Shown piece after piece: positions 53,834-62,475 of a stretch of DNA of 64,000 nt. This DNA comes from Chitinophagaceae bacterium UBA4407 (lineage in GTDB: Bacteria; Bacteroidota; Bacteroidia; Chitinophagales; Chitinophagaceae), in contig DGQT01000042.1 of the NCBI GenBank assembly GCA_002390845.1, forward strand, positions 62,001-126,000, read 5' to 3'. The notes beneath the pieces were generated by a model. That model was not told the DNA's origin. It was given only the letters and a program-made list of their open reading frames with translations, and did no database searches. Each line of letters opens with the position of its first letter. Position 1 is the first letter of the stretch. A program made the position numbers and the translations under genes.

Positions 53834-54033
53834 ATGGACCGGGCTATAGTGCATGAGGCATCGTTCCTTGCGTCGCACACTTGAACTGAGGAATACAGAA
53901 TGAACACAGAACAACGAACAATGAACAGTGGTTTAAACTCTTTGCATGTTTGCCTTGTTGCCATTTGTTATGAACGTACAAGTGTGCGACGCAACAATGC
54001 CTCATAGCAGTACAAAAGCATGGCTCAAAAAAA
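53834..54033. repeat. Inverted pair of dispersed repeat arms, alpha and alpha
   Basis: Left arm 53834-53886: GGACCGGGCTATAG, GCATGAGGCATCG, TTGCGTCGCACACTTGAAC. Right arm 53976-54033: GTACAAGTGTGCGACGCAAC, AATGCCTCATAGC, GCATGGCTCAAAAAAA. The centre has a loose AACAACGAACAATGAACAGT stretch. Confidence 0.93.
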
Positions 54034-54102
54034 TTACTCTTATAAAATGTATTTGATATAAAATAAAATGCAGTAATTTTCAAAACATTAAAAATTTACA
54101 CA

Positions 54103-55140
54103 TTGCAACGCCGCCGCTTTATACAACAATCCGCATTTGCCACTGCTGCAATTGCAGTTGCGCCATCGCTAAAATCTTATGGCCGTAACGATGAAATTAT
54201 TCTTGGCCACAACAATAAACGATACCGCATTAATACAGAATGGGGCAAATTGGATTTTAGCCGTTATCCTGTAAAAGATTGTCATGAAATGGTTCAGGAC
54301 AGTAAGGGCAGAATTATTCTGCTTACCAATGAAACGCAGAACAATGTTATTATTTATAATAAGCAGGGCAAATTAATTACAACCTGGGGCAAAGAATACC
54401 CCGGTGCGCATGGGCTTACATTGTTTAATGAAAATGGAGAAGAAGTTTTGTTTATCTGCGATAACAACCGCCACCAGGTTATTAAAACTACATTGGATGG
54501 GCGGGTGCTGTTAACGCTGGATTACCCAAAAGAAACAGGGCAATATACAAAGGGGGATGAATACGTGCCAACAGAAACAGCCATTGCTGCCAACGGCGAT
54601 ATTTATGTTGCAGATGGTTATGGTAAAGACTTTGTAATTCAGTATGATGCAAAAGGAAATTATATAAGGCATTTTGGTGGGCGTGGCGATAAGGATGAAC
54701 ATTTACTAAATGCACATGGCGTTTGTATTGACACAAGAGATAAAACAAATCCAACACTGATCGTAACCTCGCGGCAGCAAAATGCTTTTAAGAGATATAC
54801 GATGGAGGGAAGATATATTGATACGGTTCCGTTACCCGGTGCATGGGTTTGCCGACCGGTAATTCATGGCGATTATTTGTATGCCGCTGTATTGCAAAGC
54901 AGCTCTAACCTTTGGAAGCAATCTGGTTTTGTAACCGTTATGGATAAAAGCTTTAAAGTAGTTTCGAACATTGCCGGCAGTGAACCAACCTATAATAATG
55001 GAAAGTTGGAAGAAATGTACCAAACAGTAAAAGCATTTGAATACCCCCATGATGTTTGTATTGATGATGAAGAAAATCTATATGTAGCGCAATGGAATTC
55101 AGGGCACGTGTATCCTTATAAACTTCAACCAGTGGTATAA
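54103..55140 (+). CDS. TAT-exported six-bladed beta-propeller (NHL-type) protein
   Basis: 345 residues from TTG at 54103. N-terminus MQRRRFIQQSAFATAAIAVA is a twin-arginine signal (RRRF). Repeats typical of NHL propellers follow: QDSKGRIILLTNETQNNVII, GDIYVADGYGKDFVIQYDAKG, HGVCIDTRDKTNPTLIV, HDVCIDDEENLYVAQWNSGHV. Related proteins include the lyase part of peptidylglycine alpha-amidating enzymes, but no catalytic assignment can be made. Exported to the periplasm in folded form. The next gene begins at the A of its stop codon (TAATG), so translation is coupled. Confidence 0.88.
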   Translation: MQRRRFIQQSAFATAAIAVAPSLKSYGRNDEIILGHNNKRYRINTEWGKLDFSRYPVKDCHEMVQDSKGRIILLTNETQNNVIIYNKQGKLITTWGKEYPGAHGLTLFNENGEEVLFICDNNRHQVIKTTLDGRVLLTLDYPKETGQYTKGDEYVPTETAIAANGDIYVADGYGKDFVIQYDAKGNYIRHFGGRGDKDEHLLNAHGVCIDTRDKTNPTLIVTSRQQNAFKRYTMEGRYIDTVPLPGAWVCRPVIHGDYLYAAVLQSSSNLWKQSGFVTVMDKSFKVVSNIAGSEPTYNNGKLEEMYQTVKAFEYPHDVCIDDEENLYVAQWNSGHVYPYKLQPVV

Positions 55141-55925
55141 TGAGAATAATTTTTTCCTGTGTTTTATTGACAATGTTTTCTTCAAAAGGTTTTTCACAGC
55201 AGCGGTTTCAGCTTGCGCCACCCCTAATGCAATACCACTCTGTTTTCTTTAACGATACCGCAATGCTTGCATTAAAATTTCAGCAGGCAGCCACTTCAAT
55301 CCGTTATACGCTCAATGGTAATGAGCCAACAGAAAATGATCTTTTGTATACCAAACCTGTTATTGTAAAAGATAAAATTGTTACGGTAAAAGCGAAGGCA
55401 TTTGGTAAAGATTTTTTGCCATCAGATGCTGTTCAGGTTTCTTTTATAAAAAACGGACTCGCGGTTAAATCTATAGAAGCAACAAAGTCGGATGAAAAAT
55501 ATCCGGGCAACAGAGATAATGCTTTATTCGATAATATGGGCGGTGTTCCCCAATCATCCGCAACATCATGGATGGGCTTTCAAAACGATACTGTAAATAT
55601 TACCGTTACTTTAAAGCAACAACAAAAAATAAGAGAAGTGTTACTTAATTTTTTGCAGGATGAAGGTGGCTGGATATTCTTACCAGAAACAATAAACCTG
55701 TATGCTGTAGAAGCAAAAAAGTACAATCTTATTGGCAGCATACATCCTTTTACAAATACAGCCACACCTGGAAGCAGTTGTATTTACAAGATAATTGCCC
55801 CGGACAGGAGTGTAAAAACCAATAAATTGCTGGTGCAAATTGTTACAGTAAAAAATATACCCGAATGGCATGAGGCAAAAGGTAAACACGCATGGCTTTT
55901 TATTGATGAACTAAAAGTATATTAA
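55140..55925 (+). CDS. Secreted chitobiase/hexosaminidase C-terminal-domain (FN3-associated) protein
   Basis: 261 residues, Sec signal at 1-20 (ending KGFSQ). An FN3-associated/CHB_HEX_C segment TSIRYTLNGNEPTENDLLY (residues about 57-115) is followed by a discoidin-like half with EATKSDEKYPGNRDNALFDN and an end PEWHEAKGKHAWLFIDELKVY. The end shares P-x-W-H-x2-K-G-x3-W-x-F-x-DE-x-V with the last residues of the next protein. It lacks a hydrolase domain and probably binds carbohydrate or acts as an accessory (inference). Operon: coupled to the propeller gene, 5 bp before the cytochrome gene. Confidence 0.87.
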   Translation: MRIIFSCVLLTMFSSKGFSQQRFQLAPPLMQYHSVFFNDTAMLALKFQQAATSIRYTLNGNEPTENDLLYTKPVIVKDKIVTVKAKAFGKDFLPSDAVQVSFIKNGLAVKSIEATKSDEKYPGNRDNALFDNMGGVPQSSATSWMGFQNDTVNITVTLKQQQKIREVLLNFLQDEGGWIFLPETINLYAVEAKKYNLIGSIHPFTNTATPGSSCIYKIIAPDRSVKTNKLLVQIVTVKNIPEWHEAKGKHAWLFIDELKVY

Positions 55926-55930
55926 CAACG

Positions 55931-58078
55931 ATGCAACGCTGGAAAAATATTCTATTCAACATTACCTTTTTCTTCAATTGTCTTTTACTGTTTGTTGTAT
56001 TATTTTATAGCAGCCTTGCTGTTCCTGCGTGGGTGCAGGTTATAGGCCGTATGCATCCTTTACTCATTCACTTTCCTATTGTATTACTGATACTTTATAT
56101 TTTATGGAATATATGGTTGTCTAAAAAATTCTCACCATCAGAAAACCTACAGCTTACAAGCGACCTGCTTTTACTGGTTGCTGCATTAAGCGCATCTGTT
56201 ACTGCATTAATGGGCTTGCTGCTTTCAAAAGAAAACGGTTACGATGCAGATGCATTAAACCTGCATAAATGGAGCGGAGTAAGTATTGCATTGATTTCTT
56301 TTATCTGGTACCTTGTTAGAAATACGCTGCACAGATTAAAGGTCGCTTCTGTTATAACTTCGGTTGCTGTATTGATCTTATTGTTTGTTACCGGCGACCT
56401 TGGTGCAGATATTACCCATGGCCAGGATTATTTATTGGCCCCGGTATTACCCGAAACAAAACCCCAACAGGTAGCATTGGAAGATGCTGTTGTGTTTACC
56501 AATATGGTACAGCCGGTGTTACAATCAAAATGCATTAGTTGCCATAACAGCAAAAAAGCGAAAGGTGAGTTGCTGATGGAAACAACCGCACAACTTTTAA
56601 AAGGCGGAAAAGATGGCCCCATCTGGGATACAGCACAACCCGATTTAAGTTTGCTACTGAAGCGCATACACATGCCCGAAACAGAAAAGAAACACATGCC
56701 ACCTATAGGTAAACCGCAGCTTACTGATGAAGAAAAACAAATACTATACTTCTGGATAAAAACCGGCGCCAGCTTTACCACGAAAGTTACTGACCTGCAA
56801 CCGAACGATACCTTACGTTTACTTGCAGGTAATATCTTCAAAACCTCTACAGAAGAAGTTTATGATTTTGATGCGGCTAATGAAAACACCATTGAAAAAC
56901 TTAACAACAATAACCGCGTACTTGCACCAATTGCGCTTGAATCCCCTGCGCTGGCTGTAGATTTTTATAACAGCCCGAACTACAATCAGCAGGCGCTTAA
57001 AGAATTGCTCGAGGTAAAAGAACAACTGGTTTCAATGAACCTTTCGCACATGCCGGTTAAAGATGAAGACCTTACTTTAGTTGCACAGTTCACTAACCTG
57101 CGTAAACTCAATTTAAGTTTCACCATGATTACCGGTAAAAACCTGGCAGTATTTAATAAAATGCCACTGCTGAAAGAACTTTCCCTCGCAGGTACAAGCA
57201 TAGCAGCAAACGACCTACAGCCACTTGCCACATTGCCAAAACTTAAAAGTGTTTTCATCTGGAATACTACCATAACCGACAAAGATTCGGCTGCACTAAA
57301 AAAGATCAGCACAGCCATAAGGTTCGAGAAAGGTTTCCGCAGCGATACAATTGTGCTTAAACTAACACCGCCCATTTTGCAAAACGAAGAACTCGTAATT
57401 GTAAATGCTCAAAAACTTAAACTAAAGCATTATGTAAATGGAACCAGTATCAGGTACACCCTCGACGGCAGCGACCCAGACAGTCTTTCTTCACCCGTTT
57501 ACGATACCAATGTGGTATTAACTAAAAACGGGTTACTCAAAGCCAAAGCATTTAAACCCGGTTGGATCAGCAGCGATATTACGCAGACCTATTTTTATAA
57601 ATCAACCTATACACCCGATTCTGTAATACTGCTTACACCTCCCGATGCCCAGTATAAAGGCGATGGGGGAAAAACGTTAAGCGATCATGTAAAAAGCGAG
57701 CTTAATTTTAGAAATGGAAAATGGCTGGGTTATCATGGCACACAAATGCAGGCGCAGCTCAGTTTTGGGAATCCTGTAAAAGTAGAAAGCGTTACATTAA
57801 GTTCTATGATCGATATAGGCGGCTATATTTTTCCGCCTGTTAGTATTGAAGTATGGGGCGGCGACGATCCTAAAAAACTAAAGCTGCTAAAACGCATCAC
57901 TCCCGAGCAGCCCCAAAAATCAGAGCCCGGTTACCTGAAAGGGTTCGATTGCACATTTACTCCCACCACAGTAAAATATATAAAAGTAACCGCCACTGCA
58001 GTGTCCAAACTACCACTCTGGCACCCCGGAAAAGGAGATAAAGGCTGGTTCTTTGCCGATGAAATTTTCGTTAATTGA
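55931..58078 (+). CDS. Membrane protein with DUF2231-like part, c-type cytochrome, leucine-rich repeats and chitobiase-C-like end
   Basis: 715 residues in several parts. Residues about 1-165 hold five hydrophobic segments with RMHPLLIHFPIVLLIL (a DUF2231-like start). About 175-290: planctomycete-type cytochrome c with VLQSKCISCHNSKKAKGELL (CxxCH) and ending HMPPIGKPQLTDEEKQIL (axial Met). About 360-470: leucine-rich repeats (LRKLNLSFTMITG, LKELSLAGTSIAA). About 500-560: FN3-associated segment (TSIRYTLDGSDPD). About 585-715: discoidin-like end (LPLWHPGKGDKGWFFADEIFV). The usual DUF1549/DUF1553 partners are absent. Anchored in the inner membrane with the heme part outside. Role unknown; electron transfer plus carbohydrate binding is inferred. 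Confidence 0.9.
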   Translation: MQRWKNILFNITFFFNCLLLFVVLFYSSLAVPAWVQVIGRMHPLLIHFPIVLLILYILWNIWLSKKFSPSENLQLTSDLLLLVAALSASVTALMGLLLSKENGYDADALNLHKWSGVSIALISFIWYLVRNTLHRLKVASVITSVAVLILLFVTGDLGADITHGQDYLLAPVLPETKPQQVALEDAVVFTNMVQPVLQSKCISCHNSKKAKGELLMETTAQLLKGGKDGPIWDTAQPDLSLLLKRIHMPETEKKHMPPIGKPQLTDEEKQILYFWIKTGASFTTKVTDLQPNDTLRLLAGNIFKTSTEEVYDFDAANENTIEKLNNNNRVLAPIALESPALAVDFYNSPNYNQQALKELLEVKEQLVSMNLSHMPVKDEDLTLVAQFTNLRKLNLSFTMITGKNLAVFNKMPLLKELSLAGTSIAANDLQPLATLPKLKSVFIWNTTITDKDSAALKKISTAIRFEKGFRSDTIVLKLTPPILQNEELVIVNAQKLKLKHYVNGTSIRYTLDGSDPDSLSSPVYDTNVVLTKNGLLKAKAFKPGWISSDITQTYFYKSTYTPDSVILLTPPDAQYKGDGGKTLSDHVKSELNFRNGKWLGYHGTQMQAQLSFGNPVKVESVTLSSMIDIGGYIFPPVSIEVWGGDDPKKLKLLKRITPEQPQKSEPGYLKGFDCTFTPTTVKYIKVTATAVSKLPLWHPGKGDKGWFFADEIFVN

Positions 58079-58084
58079 TTGAGG

Positions 58085-58322
58085 TTTTTTTTGAGCCGGG
58101 CACAAGAAGCATTGGGCATCGCCTCTTGCGTCGCACACTGGAACGTTCGGAATGTGATTGAACAAAAATACAAACAGCAGAGGCGCAAAGCCGCAGGGAA
58201 CAACTCTTTGAGTCTCTTCGCCTCAGCGGTTCCCGGCTGTTGAAAGCTGCTTCATTATCCGAACGTACCAATGTGCGACGCAAGTAAAGCCCAATAGTTA
58301 TTCCACTGTTGGGTACAAAAAA
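58085..58322. repeat. Inverted pair of dispersed repeat arms, alpha and alpha
   Basis: Left arm 58085-58145: T8-GAGCCGGGCAC, GGGCATCGCC, TTGCGTCGCACACTGGAACG. Right arm 58264-58322: GTACCAATGTGCGACGCAAG, AAAGCCCAATAG, GTTGGGTACAAAAAA. Nothing else in the 300-bp gap. Confidence 0.92.
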
Positions 58323-58356
58323 TTCTAATAAAAATTCCTCTTACAAAATGTACCAG

Positions 58357-58364
58357 TATTTTTG
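58357..58364 (+). promoter_or_regulatory. Bacteroidota -7 promoter box of the DUF4271 gene
   Basis: TATTTTTG, exact TAnnTTTG, 15 bp before the preferred TTG start at 58380. It argues against the longer frame beginning at 58362. Confidence 0.55.
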
Positions 58365-58379
58365 CGGCATTATTACATT

Positions 58380-59480
58380 TTGAAATTTTTACTCACCATA
58401 TTTTGTACCCTGTGCCTGTTACAAACATTCGGGCAACAAAGCGACAGCCTGCTGCAAAGGCTGATTGAGGATGCCAAAACAAAACAGCAGGTAAATAAAC
58501 CGGTTATTGCTGCAAAAGACACAACACAAAAAATTGTAAAACCACCTGTAGTTAAAAAAGACAGCACAGATGTAAAAACCAAAACAAATGCTTTGGATTC
58601 ACCGGTAATTGTGGGCGAAACGGTGGCGGCTGCAGATACAAGTGCCGACACTTTGAATCTACCGGTTCAGCCAGATTCCGCAGCTTTAGCTGAACCCGTA
58701 CCCGTTTTGGTTAAACAACCCATTAGCTGGCTGCAGGATACAGCCTTTCAGCATTTGCTCAACCTGGCGCCCGGCAGTAAAAAAATAATTTCTGTAATTA
58801 AAGACGGCGATTTGCACCTGCCACAGCAAAAAGATTTTTTATTTTACCTGCTGGTGGGTGTAGTGTTATTACTGGCGATTATCAGGCAGTTGTTTCCCAA
58901 ATATTTTCAAAATCTTTTCCGCATTTTGTTTCAGGCATCTTTTCGCCAGAAACAAACCCGTGAACAATTAATGCAGGAAACGCTGCCCTCGCTGTTGATG
59001 AATATCTTATTTATTATTGTTGGCGGGTTGTTTATTGCGCTGCTGGCCGATAATTATAAATGGCTGCGAACGCCCTTCTGGATACTGGCCGTTTACAGTA
59101 CAACCATACTGGCATTGGTATATATGTTCAAGTACCTGGTAATTCAATTTACGGGGTGGGCTTTTCAGGTAAAAGAGCAGGCCGCTACATATGGTTTTAT
59201 TGTATTCCTGGTTAATAAGGTAATCGGGCTGGCGTTGTTACCGCTGCTGCTTTTGCTTGCTTTTTCTGCCGGACAAATACAGGAAATCAGTATTACGGCA
59301 GCAGCCTGTTTGGTGGTTTTGCTTTTATTGTTCAGGTATGTTGTGTCGTTAACAATAATACGGGGCACACTTAGCATACATCCAATTCATTTTTTCATTT
59401 ATCTTTGCGCCGTTGAAATAGTACCTATGTTAATCATTTACAAGGTAATGTTCAGTTATACAGGCAAAAGTAATTTATAA
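58380..59480 (+). CDS. DUF4271 membrane protein
   Basis: 366 residues from TTG at 58380, preferred because a promoter box lies at 58357 and because MKFLLTIFCTLCLLQTFGQQ gives a clean signal peptide. A low-complexity Lys/Pro/Thr/Val region (about 25-125) is followed by about seven hydrophobic segments. The last holds YVVSLTIIRGTLSIHPIHFFIYLCAVEIVP, characteristic of DUF4271. hemD begins 18 bp later, a neighbour pair common in this phylum. Function unknown. Confidence 0.9.
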   Translation: MKFLLTIFCTLCLLQTFGQQSDSLLQRLIEDAKTKQQVNKPVIAAKDTTQKIVKPPVVKKDSTDVKTKTNALDSPVIVGETVAAADTSADTLNLPVQPDSAALAEPVPVLVKQPISWLQDTAFQHLLNLAPGSKKIISVIKDGDLHLPQQKDFLFYLLVGVVLLLAIIRQLFPKYFQNLFRILFQASFRQKQTREQLMQETLPSLLMNILFIIVGGLFIALLADNYKWLRTPFWILAVYSTTILALVYMFKYLVIQFTGWAFQVKEQAATYGFIVFLVNKVIGLALLPLLLLLAFSAGQIQEISITAAACLVVLLLLFRYVVSLTIIRGTLSIHPIHFFIYLCAVEIVPMLIIYKVMFSYTGKSNL

Positions 59481-59498
59481 AAATCCCAGATCAACAGC

Positions 59499-60299
59499 AT
59501 GCTAAAGAAAGGAGCCCAAACGTCATCTTACGGCACTGCGCATAAGGCAAGGAATATATTGATTACTCAACCAAAGCCTGAAAGTGAGAAATCTCCATAT
59601 TTTGAGCTTGCCCGTAAATACAGTATAGAACTTACTTTCCATCCTTTTATCAGGCTGGATCCCATTCCAGCACGTGAATTCAGGCGGCAGAAAATAGACA
59701 TTGTTTCTTTTTCGGCGGTAATCTTTACCAGCAGGAACGCGATCGATCATTTCTTTCGTACCAGCGATGAAATGAAAATTACCATAAGCCAGGATACCAA
59801 GTATTTCTGTATTACAGAAGCTGTGGCCCTTTACCTGCAGAAATTTATACTTTACCGGAAAAGAAAGGTTTTTTACGGTGCCGATGGTACCAACAAAAGT
59901 ATGTTCGATGTAATTAACAAGCATAAAGAAAATGAAAAATTCCTGTATGTATGCAGCGAAAACCAGCAGGATAACGATATTGTAAACTGGTTAAAGAACA
60001 ATCATTGTGGTTTTCAGTTGGGTTTTATGTACCGCTCGGTAAGCAACAACGTAAAAGAAATAATGGACGAACGGGAGTTCGATATGATCTGCTTTTTCAC
60101 TCCCAGCGGCGTAAGAAGCCTGTTCGACAATTACCCCGCTTTTACACAGAACGGAACATTGATCGGCGCTTTTGGCAATAATACCATCAAGGCAATAGAA
60201 GAAGCCGGATTGAATGTGCAGGTTAAGGCTCCTGCACCCCAGACACCCAGCATGATTGCAGCACTGGACCATTTTTTAAGCGAAAAGAACAAGAAATAG
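59499..60299 (+). CDS. hemD: Uroporphyrinogen-III synthase
   Basis: 266 residues from the ATG at 59499. Two-lobed HemD pattern: NILITQPKPESEKSPYFELARKYS, VIFTSRNAIDHFF, FLYVCSENQQDNDIVNWLKN, DMICFFTPSGVRSLFDNY and NTIKAIEEAGLNVQVKA. It closes hydroxymethylbilane to uroporphyrinogen III in heme and siroheme synthesis. A perfect 12-bp terminator stem follows at 60321-60352. Confidence 0.95.
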   Translation: MLKKGAQTSSYGTAHKARNILITQPKPESEKSPYFELARKYSIELTFHPFIRLDPIPAREFRRQKIDIVSFSAVIFTSRNAIDHFFRTSDEMKITISQDTKYFCITEAVALYLQKFILYRKRKVFYGADGTNKSMFDVINKHKENEKFLYVCSENQQDNDIVNWLKNNHCGFQLGFMYRSVSNNVKEIMDEREFDMICFFTPSGVRSLFDNYPAFTQNGTLIGAFGNNTIKAIEEAGLNVQVKAPAPQTPSMIAALDHFLSEKNKK

Positions 60300-60318
60300 G
60301 TTTTAATATTTATAAAGT

Positions 60319-60356
60319 AAAAAATCCTGCTGAATTTAAACAGCAGGATTTTTTTA
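60319..60356 (+). terminator. Terminator of the DUF4271-hemD operon
   Basis: AAAATCCTGCTG and CAGCAGGATTTT form a perfect 12-bp stem with an 8-nt loop, followed by seven T. The same T-run serves as the T-tract of the repeat arm at 60350. Confidence 0.9.
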
Positions 60357-60407
60357 TTGGCCAGGCTAAGAAGCTTTATTGATCTTTAGTTGCGTCGCAC
60401 TCGTTTG
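60350..60407 (-). repeat. Dispersed palindromic repeat, alpha-core left arm
   Basis: T-tract, GGCCAGGCTAAG, TTGATC, TTGCGTCGCACTCGTTTGC. It shares its T-tract with the hemD terminator. From 60408 to 60600 I see nothing. Confidence 0.85.
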
Positions 60408-60600
60408 CAGTTGGAAAGAGAACTGAATAAAAGGCTCGATAGCGGCATCAAAATTTTCTGTCTGTAAAATGTGTTGAAAGTAAAAACAGCAGACTTGTAA
60501 TGACTTCTAAATGCTTATGAGGAGAAATAAAAATGACTTCTTTTTGAGAATATGGTTGTAAAACAATGAACCTGCTTTTGTACGTTTGCAATCCTTTACT

Positions 60601-61620
60601 TCACTGCTTTAATTCTTTTATTTTATTCGAAAGATAATGTGCTAATGAAATTGACCAAATTGTCCAGGCCAGGTAAAAAAATCGCTGAATAAGCCCTTCA
60701 TATTCATAGCCATACGGTTTTGTAAATCTAAGTAAAATAAGTGCCGAAATAAAAAAACTTAGTAATGAAATTTTACTTACTTCTGTAAATGCTTTGTTTT
60801 TTTTCCATAATAAATAAGCCAACAAAAAACCCAAAATTAACAGAAATGGCAATGGGCCTGTCAAACTGTGAAATTCATTGCCCATTGTAAATATGCCTGC
60901 CCAAATCATTGTTAGTGGCATACAAAAAGATAATATTGCGGGAATTACTGATATCTTAAACTTTTGCGAAGTTCTATAAAAGCCTATTGAAAACAATATA
61001 CACAATACTGCAAGTATCATTAGTGCTGACGAAGTAAAAATCTCTGATTTTGTACCAATTGCCCCCAATTCACTAATTACATTTTTAAAATGATTGTAGT
61101 TGCCGTGAATATATCCACTTAAAAAAGTCATACACCAAAAAAGCGAAGGTGCAACATAACCGCAATATAAAAGTTTTGCATTGTTAAGCCTGTTTCTATA
61201 ATTATAAAGTGAAATAAGAATAATTATAAACCCAAATACTAACGGGATTGCAATTATTTTATTCATAAATATGGGGTTAGGGCTCGTTGCAATTTGAATA
61301 TAGCAAGGTGTTTTTTTATTCAGCAGTATTATGAAATTATATTTACTGTTAGGTTTTATGTTTACTGATATTGAATCAATATCTGTTATAAAAGTTACTT
61401 TTTTCGAGTTATACAGCCATTTGCTGCCAATAGAAAATATATCAGGCTTTTTAGTCGGGTCCAAAGTCCAGCCACCTTTTACAAAATAATCATCATCAAC
61501 CCGAATGTCAACTTTGAGTGAGTCGGCTTTAATGGTCGGCAAATTTTCCTGAGAAAAAATCTTTTGGCCAAAGAAAAGGAAGAGAAATAATAAAAGTTTT
61601 TTTTGCATTTTGCCTGTCAT
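60601..61620 (-). CDS. DUF998-like membrane protein with an extra periplasmic N-terminal domain
   Basis: 339 residues from the ATG at 61620 (an ATG at 61608 is also possible). N-terminal signal (MQKKLLLFLFLFFGQKIFS), a soluble domain to about residue 120, and seven hydrophobic segments after that. The loop FKNVISELGAIGTKSEIFTSSAL is the DUF998 signature, with MIWAGIFTMGNEFHSLTGPLPF in the middle. Other DUF998 proteins lack the N-terminal domain. An exact promoter box lies 12 bp upstream; an XRE regulator gene is next upstream. AT-rich like the latter. Confidence 0.82.
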   Translation of the reverse strand: MTGKMQKKLLLFLFLFFGQKIFSQENLPTIKADSLKVDIRVDDDYFVKGGWTLDPTKKPDIFSIGSKWLYNSKKVTFITDIDSISVNIKPNSKYNFIILLNKKTPCYIQIATSPNPIFMNKIIAIPLVFGFIIILISLYNYRNRLNNAKLLYCGYVAPSLFWCMTFLSGYIHGNYNHFKNVISELGAIGTKSEIFTSSALMILAVLCILFSIGFYRTSQKFKISVIPAILSFCMPLTMIWAGIFTMGNEFHSLTGPLPFLLILGFLLAYLLWKKNKAFTEVSKISLLSFFISALILLRFTKPYGYEYEGLIQRFFYLAWTIWSISLAHYLSNKIKELKQ

Positions 61621-61632
61621 TTTTTAACAAGC

Positions 61633-61640
61633 CAAAACTA
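61633..61640 (-). promoter_or_regulatory. Bacteroidota -7 promoter box of the DUF998-like gene
   Basis: Minus-strand TAGTTTTG, exact TAnnTTTG, 12 bp before the ATG. Confidence 0.5.
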
Positions 61641-61710
61641 AGTTCCCGTCGACTGTAAAGAAAAAAATTAACTACGCCATTTTTATGACATTCTTACGAC
61701 AGACGTTAAT

Positions 61711-62310
61711 TTACAGTATGTTAGGAATATTTTGTAAGACAGGCAGTTGCTTATTGATGTTGATTGCAAACTGAATAATAAAGTAAATGTTGAAAAAGGC
61801 AGAAATAAAGTAAATAGGTATAAATAAGGGGATACTGCCTGCTCTTAGTGTTGAGAACAAAAGCAAAAGTATAGCAGGTACAACAATTGAAATCAGCAAT
61901 GTAGCCAAAGTCCAAAATATTTGAAAGCTTACAATTTTGCTTCCAATGTCTTTGATTTTTTCATCATCTCTGTTTTTCCAATAAAAATATGCTGGAATAA
62001 AAACGTTAGCTAATGGAATCAATAACATTGCAATTGCACTAAGATTTAATATTTTCAACTTCGTGGTGTTACCGGTAGAAGGCAAAGAGTTTTGTGAAAC
62101 CGGTTTTATCAAGTCTGTTGAATTTAAATTTAGTGTTTTGGCAAGTGCATTAATAGTATAACCGCTTCCAATTGATTTGCCTTCTTCAATTCTTTGTATT
62201 GTCCGTACAGAAATCCCAGATGCTTCGGCAAGTCTTTCCTGCGATAAACAATTGATACGTCTTAAGTGCTTCAACTTTTCACCAATTGTCATTTTTTGTT
62301 CTTCGCTCAT
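61711..62310 (-). CDS. XRE-family HTH protein with C-terminal membrane helices
   Basis: 199 residues. HTH_3 domain at about 8-62: GEKLKHLRRINCLSQERLAE, ASGISVRTIQRIEEGKSIGS. It is followed by four hydrophobic segments (about 90-195) with IPAYFYWKNRDD, the layout of DUF4870-type proteins. A membrane-tethered regulator in place, perhaps controlling the DUF998-like neighbour 90 bp downstream (inference). AT-rich codons and no dispersed repeat between the two. Confidence 0.9.
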   Translation of the reverse strand: MSEEQKMTIGEKLKHLRRINCLSQERLAEASGISVRTIQRIEEGKSIGSGYTINALAKTLNLNSTDLIKPVSQNSLPSTGNTTKLKILNLSAIAMLLIPLANVFIPAYFYWKNRDDEKIKDIGSKIVSFQIFWTLATLLISIVVPAILLLLFSTLRAGSIPLFIPIYFISAFFNIYFIIQFAININKQLPVLQNIPNIL

Positions 62311-62396
62311 TTCATAAAGTTAAAATTTTTCGCACACAATTGTAATTTTAAGGGCTTCAATATTCGCTTCGGTAAAAGCTCAATATACAATCCAAC

Positions 62397-62456
62397 CGTA
62401 CAAGTGAGTGACACAACAGATGCTTAATAGTAGTAATTCTGTTCGGCTCAAAATAA
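62397..62456 (+). repeat. Dispersed palindromic repeat, beta-core right arm
   Basis: GTACAAGTGAGTGACACAAC, AGATGCTTAATAG, GTTCGGCTCAAAATAAAA. Just before it TATTCGCTTCGGTAAAAGCTC matches the composites at 36741 and 40625. Confidence 0.9.
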
Positions 62457-62475
62457 AATTCCTGAACTTAATGTG

